DNA of 33,754 bases from Candidatus Eiseniibacteriota bacterium (GCA_030600655.1 JAUVLP010000013.1:1-33754); one strand, 5' to 3'. Counted from the first letter of the stretch, positions 17,201 to 24,839 are shown. The notes: generated by a model not told the origin, from the letters alone. Made by a program: numbers and translations.

Positions 17201-17800
17201 CTACCCGCCGATCCCGTTCTTCACGGCCTCGTAATCATCAGTTTCGTCAATGTCGACCAGGAAACCTTCATCGTCGATCGGGACCTCGACGATACGGTCG
17301 GCATCGCGCTCGAGGATGTGTCTTGCTCCTGCATCCCCGTCCAGCTCTTCGAGTTCATCTCTGTAGGATCCATCGATGAGGATTGGATGCCCACGGCGTC
17401 CCGCGCTCACAGGCACGACGATTGCCGCACCGTGCGAGTGGGAATCGACCAGTCTGTCCACATCCTCGACGCAGAAGAACGGGGCGTCACCCAAGACAAC
17501 AAAGATGCCGTCCGTCCCCCACGAGCAGGCGCTGGCGCCCTGCGCCAGAGATGTCCCCATCCCGTCGCTGAACCGCCTGTTTCCCACAAGCTCAAGCCGC
17601 TCGTCTATGATCCCGGAAAGCGCCAAGCCTACCTCATCGGCGTGAGCGCCGAGCACTACGATAACCTCGTCGATCTTGCTCGAAGCAAGGAGCTTGTCCA
17701 CAACAAGCCGGATCATCGGCGTTCCCTCGATCGGGAGCAGCTCCTTCTTCGTCCCCATCCTCCGGGACTCACCCGCAGCCAGTACGACCGCTGAAATCAT
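17201..17800 (-). CDS. MocA/YgfJ-like molybdenum cofactor nucleotidyltransferase
   Basis: Nucleotidyltransferase of 199 aa, the usual MocA length. MocA transfers CMP onto Mo-molybdopterin to make the cytosine dinucleotide form; YgfJ is the paralogue in the E. coli purine cluster. The NTP-binding N-terminus reads VVLAAGESRRMGTKKELL (residues 5-22), followed by VVLGDAPFF, which holds the metal-binding Asp, and GRRGHPILI. The ATG at 17800 follows GGAAGG. The product would supply the dinucleotide cofactor to the hydroxylase; CTP versus GTP specificity cannot be decided from the motifs. It is separated from the upstream aminotransferase by 114 bp holding a strong hairpin. Confidence 0.9.
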   Translation of the reverse strand: MISAVVLAAGESRRMGTKKELLPIEGTPMIRLVVDKLLASSKIDEVIVVLGAHADEVGLALSGIIDERLELVGNRRFSDGMGTSLAQGASACSWGTDGIFVVLGDAPFFCVEDVDRLVDSHSHGAAIVVPVSAGRRGHPILIDGSYRDELEELDGDAGARHILERDADRIVEVPIDDEGFLVDIDETDDYEAVKNGIGG

Positions 17801-17866
17801 GGGTACCTTCCACTCTGAGCGTGTGCACGATTCGCACTCTCGCCGTGTCTACGTCCGCGCTGCTGC

Positions 17867-17899
17867 CCATGGGAGCGGCCACCGTGGTCGCCCCCATGG
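17867..17899. repeat. long intercistronic inverted repeat (stem-loop)
   Basis: Arms of 16 bp (17867-17882 and 17884-17899), starting CCATGGG and ending CCCATGG, pair with one mismatch and one G-T wobble around a minimal centre. It sits after the aminotransferase stop and before the MocA-type start. No T-run follows on either strand, so it is not a standard intrinsic terminator; an mRNA-processing or stability element is more likely. Confidence 0.6.
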
Positions 17900-17914
17900 C
17901 ACAGAGGGTTACAT

Positions 17915-19069
17915 CTAGGCCATATTCTTACGGATGTTCTCGACCGCTTTCTCGATGTTCTCCAGGGAGTTGGCGTAGCTGAATCTGAGGTAGCCTTCTC
18001 CATTACTGCCGAAGCAGGTTCCAGACAGACAGGCCACACCCGCGTCATTGAGCATTCTGTCAGCGAGTTCCTGAGACGGTATGCCGGTCTCCGTAATATT
18101 CGGGAACACGTAGAACGCACCCTTCGGCTTGAGACACGAGAAGCCCTTGACGTCGTTGAGACCGTCCACGATCGCGTCTCTTCTCTGCCTGAAGATCCCC
18201 AGCATCTCACCGACCTTGTCCTGTGGACCCGTGAGCGCCTCAGCACCGGCGATCTGGACGAAAGTGGTCGCATGGGAGTAGACGTTCGTGTTGAGCTTGG
18301 TGAACTTCTCAGCGATCGCCTTAGGCATTGCGGCGTAGCCAAGACGCCACCCTGTCATTGCGTATGTCTTGGAGTGCGCGTCCATGAGGATGGTGCGCTC
18401 CTTCATCCCCGGATATGCAGCGATGGTGTGATGCTCCCCTTCATAGATCATCTTGCTGTAGACCTCATCGGAGAGAACGATAATATCGTTCTCAACCGCC
18501 AACTCGGCGATGCGCTTGAGATCGCTCTCCTCGAGCACTCCTCCCGTAGGATTCTGCGGCGAGTTGATGATCATCATCTTCGTCTGCGGGCCGACCTTCT
18601 CCTCAAGCTCAGCGATGTCGAAGCGGAAGTCACGGTCCTCCCTGTACATGAGCGGGATGGCTTTCCCGCCGGCGAAATTGATGGCCGACTCGTAGATCGG
18701 ATAACCTGGATTCGGATAGATCACCTCGTCACCATGGTCGACAAGCGCCAGGATCGGGAGGAAGATGATCGGCTTGCCGCCCGGGGTCAGGACGATCTCA
18801 TCCGGTGAATACTGAATGCCGCGATCCTTTGCGAAGTGCTCGCATATGACCTCGCGCACTTCCATGAGACCCGCGGAGGGACCGTAGTGCGTACGACCCG
18901 CCCAGATGGCGTCGACCGCCGACTGGCGGATGTTGTCCGGTGTATCGAAGTCCGGCTCGCCTATCTCCAGATGAACGATATCGCGTCCCTGTGCTTCGAG
19001 CGCCCTCGCTTTCGCCAGCACCTCAAAGGCGGTCTCCGTTCCCAGTCTGTTCATTCTTTCTGCGAACAT
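17915..19069 (-). CDS. class I/II PLP-dependent aminotransferase
   Basis: Fold-type I aminotransferase of 384 aa, close to bacterial aspartate/aromatic aminotransferases of subgroup I-gamma. Seen: EIGEPDFDTPDNI near the N-terminus, NSPQNPTGG (about 170), SDEVYSKMIYEG, and the Schiff-base lysine in AHSKTYAMTGWRLGY. The C-terminal Arg for the substrate carboxylate lies in GYLRFSYA. The track's start at 19084 lacks a ribosome site; the ATG at 19069 has AGGAG 7 nt upstream and the family-typical N-terminus. The amino donor is not determinable. It may move nitrogen from an amino-acid product of ring cleavage to pyruvate or 2-oxoglutarate (inference). Confidence 0.93.
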   Translation of the reverse strand: MFAERMNRLGTETAFEVLAKARALEAQGRDIVHLEIGEPDFDTPDNIRQSAVDAIWAGRTHYGPSAGLMEVREVICEHFAKDRGIQYSPDEIVLTPGGKPIIFLPILALVDHGDEVIYPNPGYPIYESAINFAGGKAIPLMYREDRDFRFDIAELEEKVGPQTKMMIINSPQNPTGGVLEESDLKRIAELAVENDIIVLSDEVYSKMIYEGEHHTIAAYPGMKERTILMDAHSKTYAMTGWRLGYAAMPKAIAEKFTKLNTNVYSHATTFVQIAGAEALTGPQDKVGEMLGIFRQRRDAIVDGLNDVKGFSCLKPKGAFYVFPNITETGIPSQELADRMLNDAGVACLSGTCFGSNGEGYLRFSYANSLENIEKAVENIRKNMA

Positions 19070-19137
19070 CGAATCTCTCCTCATTTACCACGGACTCTTG
19101 CCCGTGCGTGCCGAAGCCCGCCCACAACCGATTCCAG

Positions 19138-19153
19138 GCCGCGACCCCGCGGC
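19138..19153. repeat. GC-rich intercistronic stem-loop
   Basis: GCCGCG and CGCGGC arms (6 bp) flank an ACCC tetraloop in the 107-bp gap between the transketolase C-half stop and the aminotransferase start. No T-tract follows on the minus strand. It is one of three hairpins that separate the genes of this subregion. Confidence 0.45.
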
Positions 19154-19176
19154 ACTCCGCTGTGGGTAACAGCTGC

Positions 19177-20199
19177 CTACCTGCTCCTTGCTTCCTCTTC
19201 ATGTGCGCCGGCGGCGCCACCTTTTTTCATTGTCAGTACCTCGCGGATCGCCGTCGCGATCCCGCGGGACGTCAGGCCGAAATGCTGAAGGAGTTCCTCG
19301 TGCTCACCCGACTCACCAAATCGGTCTTCTATGCCGACTATCTTCATCGGGACCGGGCGACCCACTTGCGCAAGCGCCTCCGCGCAAGCGCCCCCGAGCC
19401 CGCCGATGGAGGCCCCCTCTTCGACCGTCACGATTGCGCCCGTCTCCACAGCCACCCTGCTCACCATCGCCCGGTCGAGTGGCTTGACCGTGTGACAGTT
19501 GATAACCCTCACACTGATTCCCTCATCTTCAAGCTTCCGCGCCGCCTTCATGGCCTCATAGACGACGACCCCACATGCCAGCACGGACACATCGTCGCCT
19601 TGCCTGTAGACTTCGGCCTGCCCCATCGTAAACGGGGTCAGATCCGTCGTCACGATAGGCACACGCGCCGACGCAAACCGCAGGTAGACTGGACCAGGGA
19701 TCCGCGAAGCGGCCATCGTGGCTTTCTTCGCCTCCATGGAGTCAGCCGGAACTACGACCGTCATACCTGTGAGCGTTCGCATAACGGCGACGTCCTCGAG
19801 TGACTGTCTCGAACCACCCGCCGCTCCAGCCGAGAGCCCGGCGTCCGCGCCACATATGTTCACGTTCAGCGTGCCGTAGCAGATCGTCGAACGAATGATA
19901 TCCCACGCCTTGCCTGCCGCCAGCATGCCGTGCGTCGTCACGAAGATGCACTTGCCGGCAAGCGCCATCCCGGCAGCCGTTCCTATCATATCCTGTTCAC
20001 ATAACCCGATGTCCATGAATCTGTCGGGGAAACGCTTCCTGAACTCGCCCGTTCCGCTGGACCCCGCGAGATCGGCATCCATGACAATAATGTCGGAACC
20101 CCGCTCGGCAAGTTCGATCAGTCCGCGCTCGTAACCCCGGCTCGTCGCCTCCAGCTTCACCGCGGTGTGATGTATGTCGGCAAGCCCCATCTCGGCCAT
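19177..20199 (-). CDS. split transketolase, C-terminal subunit
   Basis: C-terminal half of a split, thiamine-diphosphate-dependent transketolase, 340 aa, holding the PYR domain and the C-terminal domain. The catalytic Glu region reads FMDIGLCEQDMIGTAAGMA (about residues 62-80). SAGAAGGSRQSLEDVAVMR matches the GxTHQxxED-type loop of this family, and the C-terminal domain has VINCHTVKPLD. The track's start at 20358 is too early because it overlaps the N-half gene out of frame; ATG 20199 has AGGGG upstream. Two-gene transketolases are common in Archaea, Clostridia and candidate phyla. Role: pentose phosphate interconversion, or a dedicated ketol transfer in this pathway (inference). Confidence 0.93.
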   Translation of the reverse strand: MAEMGLADIHHTAVKLEATSRGYERGLIELAERGSDIIVMDADLAGSSGTGEFRKRFPDRFMDIGLCEQDMIGTAAGMALAGKCIFVTTHGMLAAGKAWDIIRSTICYGTLNVNICGADAGLSAGAAGGSRQSLEDVAVMRTLTGMTVVVPADSMEAKKATMAASRIPGPVYLRFASARVPIVTTDLTPFTMGQAEVYRQGDDVSVLACGVVVYEAMKAARKLEDEGISVRVINCHTVKPLDRAMVSRVAVETGAIVTVEEGASIGGLGGACAEALAQVGRPVPMKIVGIEDRFGESGEHEELLQHFGLTSRGIATAIREVLTMKKGGAAGAHEEEARSR

Positions 20200-20242
20200 A
20201 AGTGTTACCCCTGGTAAACGTCCAGTACTGCTCTGCCGCGTT

Positions 20243-20262
20243 CGCCGGTCCGTAATCCGGCG
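20243..20262. repeat. intercistronic stem-loop between split transketolase genes
   Basis: CGCCGG and CCGGCG arms (6 bp) flank an 8-nt loop in the 70-bp gap between the stop of the N-half gene and the start of the C-half gene. No T-run follows, so read-through is expected. Confidence 0.4.
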
Positions 20263-20269
20263 TCGGTTC

Positions 20270-21085
20270 CTACGAGAGCGCCTGCATGGCCTCCTCGTAC
20301 AGATCTTCAGTAACCTTCTTGTCGTGCCACTCCGGACTGTTCTCCATGAAGGGAACACCCTTACCCTTCACTGTGCGTGCGAGAACAAGCGATGGCTTCC
20401 CCTTCACTGACGCGGCCTCTCTGAACGCCGCGAGCAGCTGCTCCATATCGTGGCCGTCGGTCTCGATGACGTGCCAGTTGAAGGTGCGCCACTTGTCCCC
20501 CAGCGGCGCGAGCGCCGCGATCTTCTCCGTGTCCCCGTCACCCATCATATGATTCCGGTCTATGATGGCACAGACGTTGTCCAGGCCGTGATGCGCCGAC
20601 GTCATGGCGGCTTCCCAGACCTGTCCCTCCTGCGTCTCCCCGTCGCCAATCAGGCAGTAGACGCGGAAACTCTTCCCGTCGCGCTTAGCGGCAAGCGCAA
20701 GGCCGTTGGCTATCGAGAGCCCTTGACCCGGCGAGCCCACCGACGCATCTATGCCCAGCGTCTTATGCATGTCCGGAAACCCCTGGAGCTTCGACTTCAG
20801 CTTCCGGAAAGTCAGGAGTTCTGCCACGTCGAAGTAACCGCGCCGCGCTAGAGCGGCGTAGAGCGCCGGAGCCGCGTGCGCTTTGGAAAGGACGAAGCGA
20901 TCGCGCTCTTCCCACACCGGTCTGTCCGGTCTGATGTCCATCACTTCCCAGTACAAAGCGGTGATGATGTCGGTAGCTGAGAGCGATCCTCCCGGGTGAC
21001 CGGAGCCGGCCTCCAGCAACATCGTGAGAATGTCACGTCGAACAGCCTTGGCTACGCCCCTCAGTTCTGTCGGGGTGGGACTCAT
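20270..21085 (-). CDS. split transketolase, N-terminal (TPP-binding) subunit
   Basis: N-terminal half of the split transketolase, 271 aa, carrying the thiamine-diphosphate-binding PP domain. Characteristic sequence is AGSGHPGGSLSATDI (about 26-40), SKAHAAPALYAALA, and the Mg-diphosphate motif IGDGETQEGQVWEAA followed by IIDRNH. The ATG at 21085 has AGGAGAG upstream, and the gene begins 9 bp after the PPC-domain gene. Together with the downstream C-half it rebuilds a complete enzyme. Alternative specialised members of this family, such as apulose-phosphate transketolases, cannot be excluded. Confidence 0.94.
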   Translation of the reverse strand: MSPTPTELRGVAKAVRRDILTMLLEAGSGHPGGSLSATDIITALYWEVMDIRPDRPVWEERDRFVLSKAHAAPALYAALARRGYFDVAELLTFRKLKSKLQGFPDMHKTLGIDASVGSPGQGLSIANGLALAAKRDGKSFRVYCLIGDGETQEGQVWEAAMTSAHHGLDNVCAIIDRNHMMGDGDTEKIAALAPLGDKWRTFNWHVIETDGHDMEQLLAAFREAASVKGKPSLVLARTVKGKGVPFMENSPEWHDKKVTEDLYEEAMQALS

Positions 21086-21094
21086 CGTGCTCTC

Positions 21095-21517
21095 CTATTT
21101 GAGACTCAGGGACTTGAGGCCCGTTGCAGGATCAAGCTTTCGCCTCAAGGGTGCGTCGGATTTCAGAATGACGATCTCGTTCGTTACGTTTACCTTCCCC
21201 TTCGAGAGGTGCCCGCCGACCGCTTCCTTGTTTGGCCGCGCCAGGACGGCGTGCAGATGGAACATATGCTCTCCATCCTGGAAGATGATGTTCCCCGAGA
21301 GCGATACAAGCTCGAGCGGCTCAGGGAAGAGCACCTGCGAGTACTCGCCCCGCTTCTTGAAGAAGTTGAGCTCCGCCTGCTTCAGCATCCCGATTCCCGA
21401 CAGCACCACCCCAACCTTGACGTCACAGGCGACACATATTTCCTTCAGACAGTCGAACAGTTCTTCGTCCTGATGAAGCCTTATGAAGATCAGATCCTTA
21501 CTTTCGAGATACTCCAT
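21095..21517 (-). CDS. PPC/DUF296-domain protein
   Basis: Stand-alone PPC (plants and prokaryotes conserved, DUF296) domain, 140 aa. The family is homotrimeric and its molecular function in bacteria is unknown; in plants it is fused to AT-hook DNA-binding motifs. Seen: VGVVLSGIGML in the core, and FHLHAVLARPNKEAVGGHL, whose clustered His residues form a likely metal site in this fold. The ATG at 21517 has GGAGG, and the gene starts 3 bp after the Fe-S subunit gene. Genomic position suggests an accessory or small-molecule-binding role linked to the hydroxylase or transketolase, but no function is assigned. Confidence 0.87.
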   Translation of the reverse strand: MEYLESKDLIFIRLHQDEELFDCLKEICVACDVKVGVVLSGIGMLKQAELNFFKKRGEYSQVLFPEPLELVSLSGNIIFQDGEHMFHLHAVLARPNKEAVGGHLSKGKVNVTNEIVILKSDAPLRRKLDPATGLKSLSLK

Positions 21518-21520
21518 CCG

Positions 21521-21985
21521 TCAGTCCTCCGTCCGCGACGCGGCCTCGACCGCATCCACGATCTTCACATAGCCGGTGCATCTGCAGAGATTTCCCGACA
21601 GCGCCTCTGCGATCTCCTCGCGCGAGGGATGCGGTTTCTTCGAAAGAAGAGCTGCGGCTGACATTATCATGCCGGGCGTACAGTACCCGCACTGTACGGC
21701 CCCTGTTTCGATGAACGCCTGCTGAATGCGGTCGAGCTTTCCGTTCTCTCCACTCAGTCCTTCTATAGTTACCACTTCCCGGCCGTCGCATTGCGCCGCA
21801 AAGACAAGGCACGAAGTCACGGGTTCGCCGTCGAGAATAACAGTACAGGCGCCGCACTCGCCGTTCCCACAACCGCACTTGGTTCCTCTGAGACCGAGGT
21901 GCTCACGCAGAAGCTCGAGGAGCATCGTCGCAGGCGGAACTTCAGCCGTCCGCGTTTCGCCGTTCACTGTGAGAATGACCTTCAT
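21521..21985 (-). CDS. xanthine dehydrogenase-type molybdenum hydroxylase, 2Fe-2S subunit
   Basis: Small iron-sulfur subunit of 154 aa; in E. coli nomenclature the counterpart is the XdhC Fe-S protein, distinct from the XdhC/CoxI maturation factor above. The plant-ferredoxin-like cluster is bound by CGCGNGECGAC (37-47) plus a Cys near 59. The second cluster uses CGYCTPG (99-105) and CRC (134-136). It relays electrons from the Mo centre to FAD. The start was moved from 22018 to ATG 21985, because the longer form overlaps the upstream gene and the family begins with MKxxLxVNG. It lies 4 bp after the ThrC-like gene. Confidence 0.96.
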   Translation of the reverse strand: MKVILTVNGETRTAEVPPATMLLELLREHLGLRGTKCGCGNGECGACTVILDGEPVTSCLVFAAQCDGREVVTIEGLSGENGKLDRIQQAFIETGAVQCGYCTPGMIMSAAALLSKKPHPSREEIAEALSGNLCRCTGYVKIVDAVEAASRTED

Positions 21986-21989
21986 ACAT

Positions 21990-23231
21990 TCACTCTCCAA
22001 GAGCCCGCTCGACATCATTCAGCGACTGCCCTATCGCCAGCGGTTCACCAATCGACTTCATAGCCGCATCGGTGTCCTTGAGACCGCTTCCGGTCATCAG
22101 GACAGCGATCTTCTCGTCCGGCGCCACCATCCCTTCCCGAACGGCCTTGGTGAGACCTGCGAAGGCCGTCACACCCGCCGGCTCGCCGAAGATACCGGTC
22201 GCCTGCGCCAACTCGCGAATGGCCCCGATAATTTCATCGTCAGTAACGGTCATAACTGTTCCACCACTCGCCTTGATTCCCCGTACAGCTTTCCGCCAGT
22301 TCCTCGGGTGGCCGACCGCAATGCTGTCAGCAATCGTGCGAGCGCTGCACGGCACGAGTTCGCCCCCGCTCTCGAATACTCGCTTCACCGGACTCGCACC
22401 CTCGGCCTGAACGCCGATGAGCTCGGGCATCCTGTCGATGAACCCCAGCTTCAGGAACTCGGCAAATCCCTTGTATGTCCCGCTCATGATGCAACCGTCC
22501 CCGACAGGAACAAACACCCTGTCAGGAACCTGAAAGCCGAGCTGCTCGCATATCTCGAACGCCACGGTCTTCTTGCCCTCGACGAGATAGGGATTCACAG
22601 CGCAACAGCGGTTGTACCAGCCGTAGCGCTCAATCGCCTTGTTCGCAAGATCGAAGGCATCATCGTAGCTCCCGTCGACGGTGAAGACGGTCGCGCCGTA
22701 AACAAGAAGCTGTGCCACCTTCGGGCGGGGGGCCGTTTTGGGAACGAAGATGTAGCACGGAACCCTGTTTGCCGCAGCGAAGCCCGCCAGCGAGCATCCC
22801 GCGTTGCCGGTTGAGGCTGCGGCTACGGCTTTCACGCCCTCCTGAGTTGCTCTCGCCATGGCGACCGAGGTCGCCCGGTCCTTGAGAGACGCCGTCGGGG
22901 TGAAGCTGTCATCCTTGATGTGAAGGTCCGATAGTCCGAGCACACTCTCCACGTGATACAGGGGTGTCCAACCGACTCGGAGCGGCGGGGCGTGTTCAAG
23001 GGACTCGACCGGCATCAGCGGCAGATAGCGCCAGTGGGACAGCTCGGTCGAACGGGAGAGATCCTCCCTGGTGAAACGCGACGCGATCTCGTCGTAGTCG
23101 TAGAGGACATCGAGGATGCCTTCCACGCCACACTCGGGACACGTGAACCGAACCTCGTCGGGCGCATACTCACGCCCGCACTTCGCACACTCGAGCGCTC
23201 TGACTCTTGCTCCCCTCACACGTTCTCCCAT
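21990..23231 (-). CDS. threonine-synthase-like fold-type II PLP enzyme
   Basis: 413 aa PLP enzyme with an N-terminal zinc-ribbon-like stretch CAKCGREYA...CPECG (residues about 16-34), as in archaeal and actinobacterial threonine synthases. The PLP lysine lies in PTASLKDRATS (about 111-121). The Asn loop reads STGNAGCSLA where ThrC usually has STGNTSAS. The phosphate-binding loop is VPVGDGCIMSGTYKGF, unlike the GNAGNxTAxxKG of ThrC and the GGGGL of dehydratases. No homoserine kinase or dehydrogenase lies nearby. In known purine/urate clusters the fold-II enzyme is YgeX (diaminopropionate ammonia-lyase), so this protein may fill a similar amino-acid elimination step (inference). A true ThrC remains possible. 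Confidence 0.8.
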   Translation of the reverse strand: MGERVRGARVRALECAKCGREYAPDEVRFTCPECGVEGILDVLYDYDEIASRFTREDLSRSTELSHWRYLPLMPVESLEHAPPLRVGWTPLYHVESVLGLSDLHIKDDSFTPTASLKDRATSVAMARATQEGVKAVAAASTGNAGCSLAGFAAANRVPCYIFVPKTAPRPKVAQLLVYGATVFTVDGSYDDAFDLANKAIERYGWYNRCCAVNPYLVEGKKTVAFEICEQLGFQVPDRVFVPVGDGCIMSGTYKGFAEFLKLGFIDRMPELIGVQAEGASPVKRVFESGGELVPCSARTIADSIAVGHPRNWRKAVRGIKASGGTVMTVTDDEIIGAIRELAQATGIFGEPAGVTAFAGLTKAVREGMVAPDEKIAVLMTGSGLKDTDAAMKSIGEPLAIGQSLNDVERALGE

Positions 23232-23234
23232 CTG

Positions 23235-24644
23235 CTATATCCGGCTCCAGAGATCGCGCGCCAGCTCTCTCGCCCGCGCCGCCGTGCCTGATGCATCAAC
23301 CGTTGTGAACTCCCGGTCCCGCATGACATCCCGCCCACCGATGATCACCGTCTCGACCATCCATCCGGTCAGGCCGAATATCACATGTCCTGTGAAGTTC
23401 CTCGCCTCGAGCGGAGTCGGGGGATCGTAGTCGAGGACAATAATGTCCGCGAGCGATCCGACTGAGAGCTCGCCGACCGTACCGTTCACAAGGCGAGACC
23501 CGATCACCGCGTTGTTCCTCAGGCAGAGCCGCTCCGCGACATCGTGCCCCGCCCGGGGGTCACCTGCCTGGTGCCGGTGGATCAGGTTGGCAACCTTCAT
23601 CTCGTCGAACATGCTCCCTGTGAATCCATCCGTCCCCAACCCGACAAGGACTCCCGCCTCAAGCATCCCCGGGACATCAGCGCATCCGACTGCATTGTTC
23701 ATATTGGACTGCGGGTTGTGAACGACGATCGTCCCCGTGTCTATCAGGATATCCCGCTCGTGCTCACTGATGTGAATGCAATGCGCCGCGATCGTTTTCT
23801 TTCCCAGGATGCCGTGCTCGTGCAGTCGCTCGGCAACACGCTTCCCGCAGCGCTTGAGACTGTCCTCAACATCCGCCTGATCCTCCGCCACGTGTATATG
23901 ACAACCGACGCCGGCATCCCCGGCGATTCCCCCGGCCCGGTCCAATGTATCGTCATCAACGGTGAAACTCGCGTGGAGTCCGACGCTTGCCGTCAGGAGC
24001 CCCACACCGTCCTCAGCGCAGTCGTCGTCAGCACCACGGTCGCCAGTACTGCCGCCCGTGGATCCCGATGATTCCGCTGACGCCACCAGCTCCCGGATAA
24101 AGGCCTCGCTCTCCGCCAGCCCCTCTTCCCGCTTCGTCTCTCCGTTTCTGTCGGTGATCTCGAAGCAGAGATTCGCGCGTATCCCGATCTCCTCAAGGGC
24201 CTCCGCCACATTGGCCAGGCTGTCCGTGACGCTCACCTGGCTGGCATGGTGATCTATGATGGTCGTCGTGCCGCTCCGCACGAGATCGAGGGCGCCTGCA
24301 GCCGCCGAGTACCACGTATGCTCGTGCGTCAGGGCGCGATCGAGCTTCCACCAGAGGTGTTCAAGTATCTCGACAAAATTGGCCGACGGTGCAATGTCGG
24401 CCATAAGGCCACGCGCCAATGCACTGTAGAGGTGTGTGTGCGCATTTATGAACCCCGGCATGATCAGCTTGCCGCTCGTGTCGATCACTTCAGCGCCATG
24501 CTGCCCGGAGACAACCTCCGAGGCAGGACCAACTGCCACGATTCGATCACCATCAAAAGCGACCGCACCACCTTTTATGACCACCGGTTCAGGCCCGCCC
24601 GTAAATACGGTCCCTCCGCTCAGGATTCTCGTGACATCAGGCAA
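23235..24644 (-). CDS. ssnA: SsnA-family aminohydrolase
   Basis: Metal-dependent amidohydrolase of 469 aa closely resembling E. coli SsnA as I remember it. Shared stretches are LWWKLDRAL, IDHHAS, CFEITDRNG, SNMNNAVG, LGTDGFTGSMFDEMK and DYDPPTPL. Metal ligands begin with GFINAHTHLYSALARG (about 64-79), then HIHVAEDQ, AHCIHIS and the GTDG Asp. SsnA belongs to the conserved anaerobic purine/urate gene set, probably as a purine-ring deaminase or hydrolase. The start is TTG at 24644, with AGGAG about 9 nt upstream; the GTG at 24710 in the track has no such site. A Ser/Gly/Asp-rich insertion of about 25 residues near position 190-214 is absent from E. coli SsnA. It is the first gene of the long minus-strand unit. 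Confidence 0.93.
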   Translation of the reverse strand: MPDVTRILSGGTVFTGGPEPVVIKGGAVAFDGDRIVAVGPASEVVSGQHGAEVIDTSGKLIMPGFINAHTHLYSALARGLMADIAPSANFVEILEHLWWKLDRALTHEHTWYSAAAGALDLVRSGTTTIIDHHASQVSVTDSLANVAEALEEIGIRANLCFEITDRNGETKREEGLAESEAFIRELVASAESSGSTGGSTGDRGADDDCAEDGVGLLTASVGLHASFTVDDDTLDRAGGIAGDAGVGCHIHVAEDQADVEDSLKRCGKRVAERLHEHGILGKKTIAAHCIHISEHERDILIDTGTIVVHNPQSNMNNAVGCADVPGMLEAGVLVGLGTDGFTGSMFDEMKVANLIHRHQAGDPRAGHDVAERLCLRNNAVIGSRLVNGTVGELSVGSLADIIVLDYDPPTPLEARNFTGHVIFGLTGWMVETVIIGGRDVMRDREFTTVDASGTAARARELARDLWSRI

Positions 24645-24725
24645 TCTCGCACTCCTGGATAAACCAAGACAACGGTTCGACACGCTCCGCGCCGACACCC
24701 CGCATCGCACCTGAATCCCTAGAAT

Positions 24726-24744
24726 GTGCCCTACTGAAGGGCAC
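24726..24744. promoter_or_regulatory. GTGCCC-N7-GGGCAC inverted repeat, candidate operator or 5' hairpin
   Basis: Perfect 6-bp arms around a 7-nt centre, located about 8-26 nt downstream of the predicted transcription start of the ssnA operon. It could be a repressor site or a 5'-UTR stem-loop. Confidence 0.45.
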
Positions 24745-24758
24745 TTTCCGAACCTCCC

Positions 24759-24787
24759 AGTTTAGATGCAGCTCTCGTTAATGTCAA
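24759..24787 (-). promoter_or_regulatory. sigma70-type promoter of the ssnA-purine operon
   Basis: On the minus strand a perfect TTGACA (24782-24787) is followed after 17 bp by TAAACT (24759-24764), 4 of 6 to consensus. The predicted start near 24752 leaves a leader of about 108 nt before the TTG of ssnA. No other promoter of this quality was found further down the unit. Confidence 0.65.
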
Positions 24788-24839
24788 CGTGATTCGGGCC
24801 GGAAGGCACGCCTGAAGGCTCGCACCAGCCGATTCTGCC

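Noticed and set aside
21498-21878. 126-aa minus-strand ORF overlapping the Fe-S subunit gene
   Set aside because: It is an alternative frame of the 2Fe-2S subunit, whose cysteine motifs fix the true frame.
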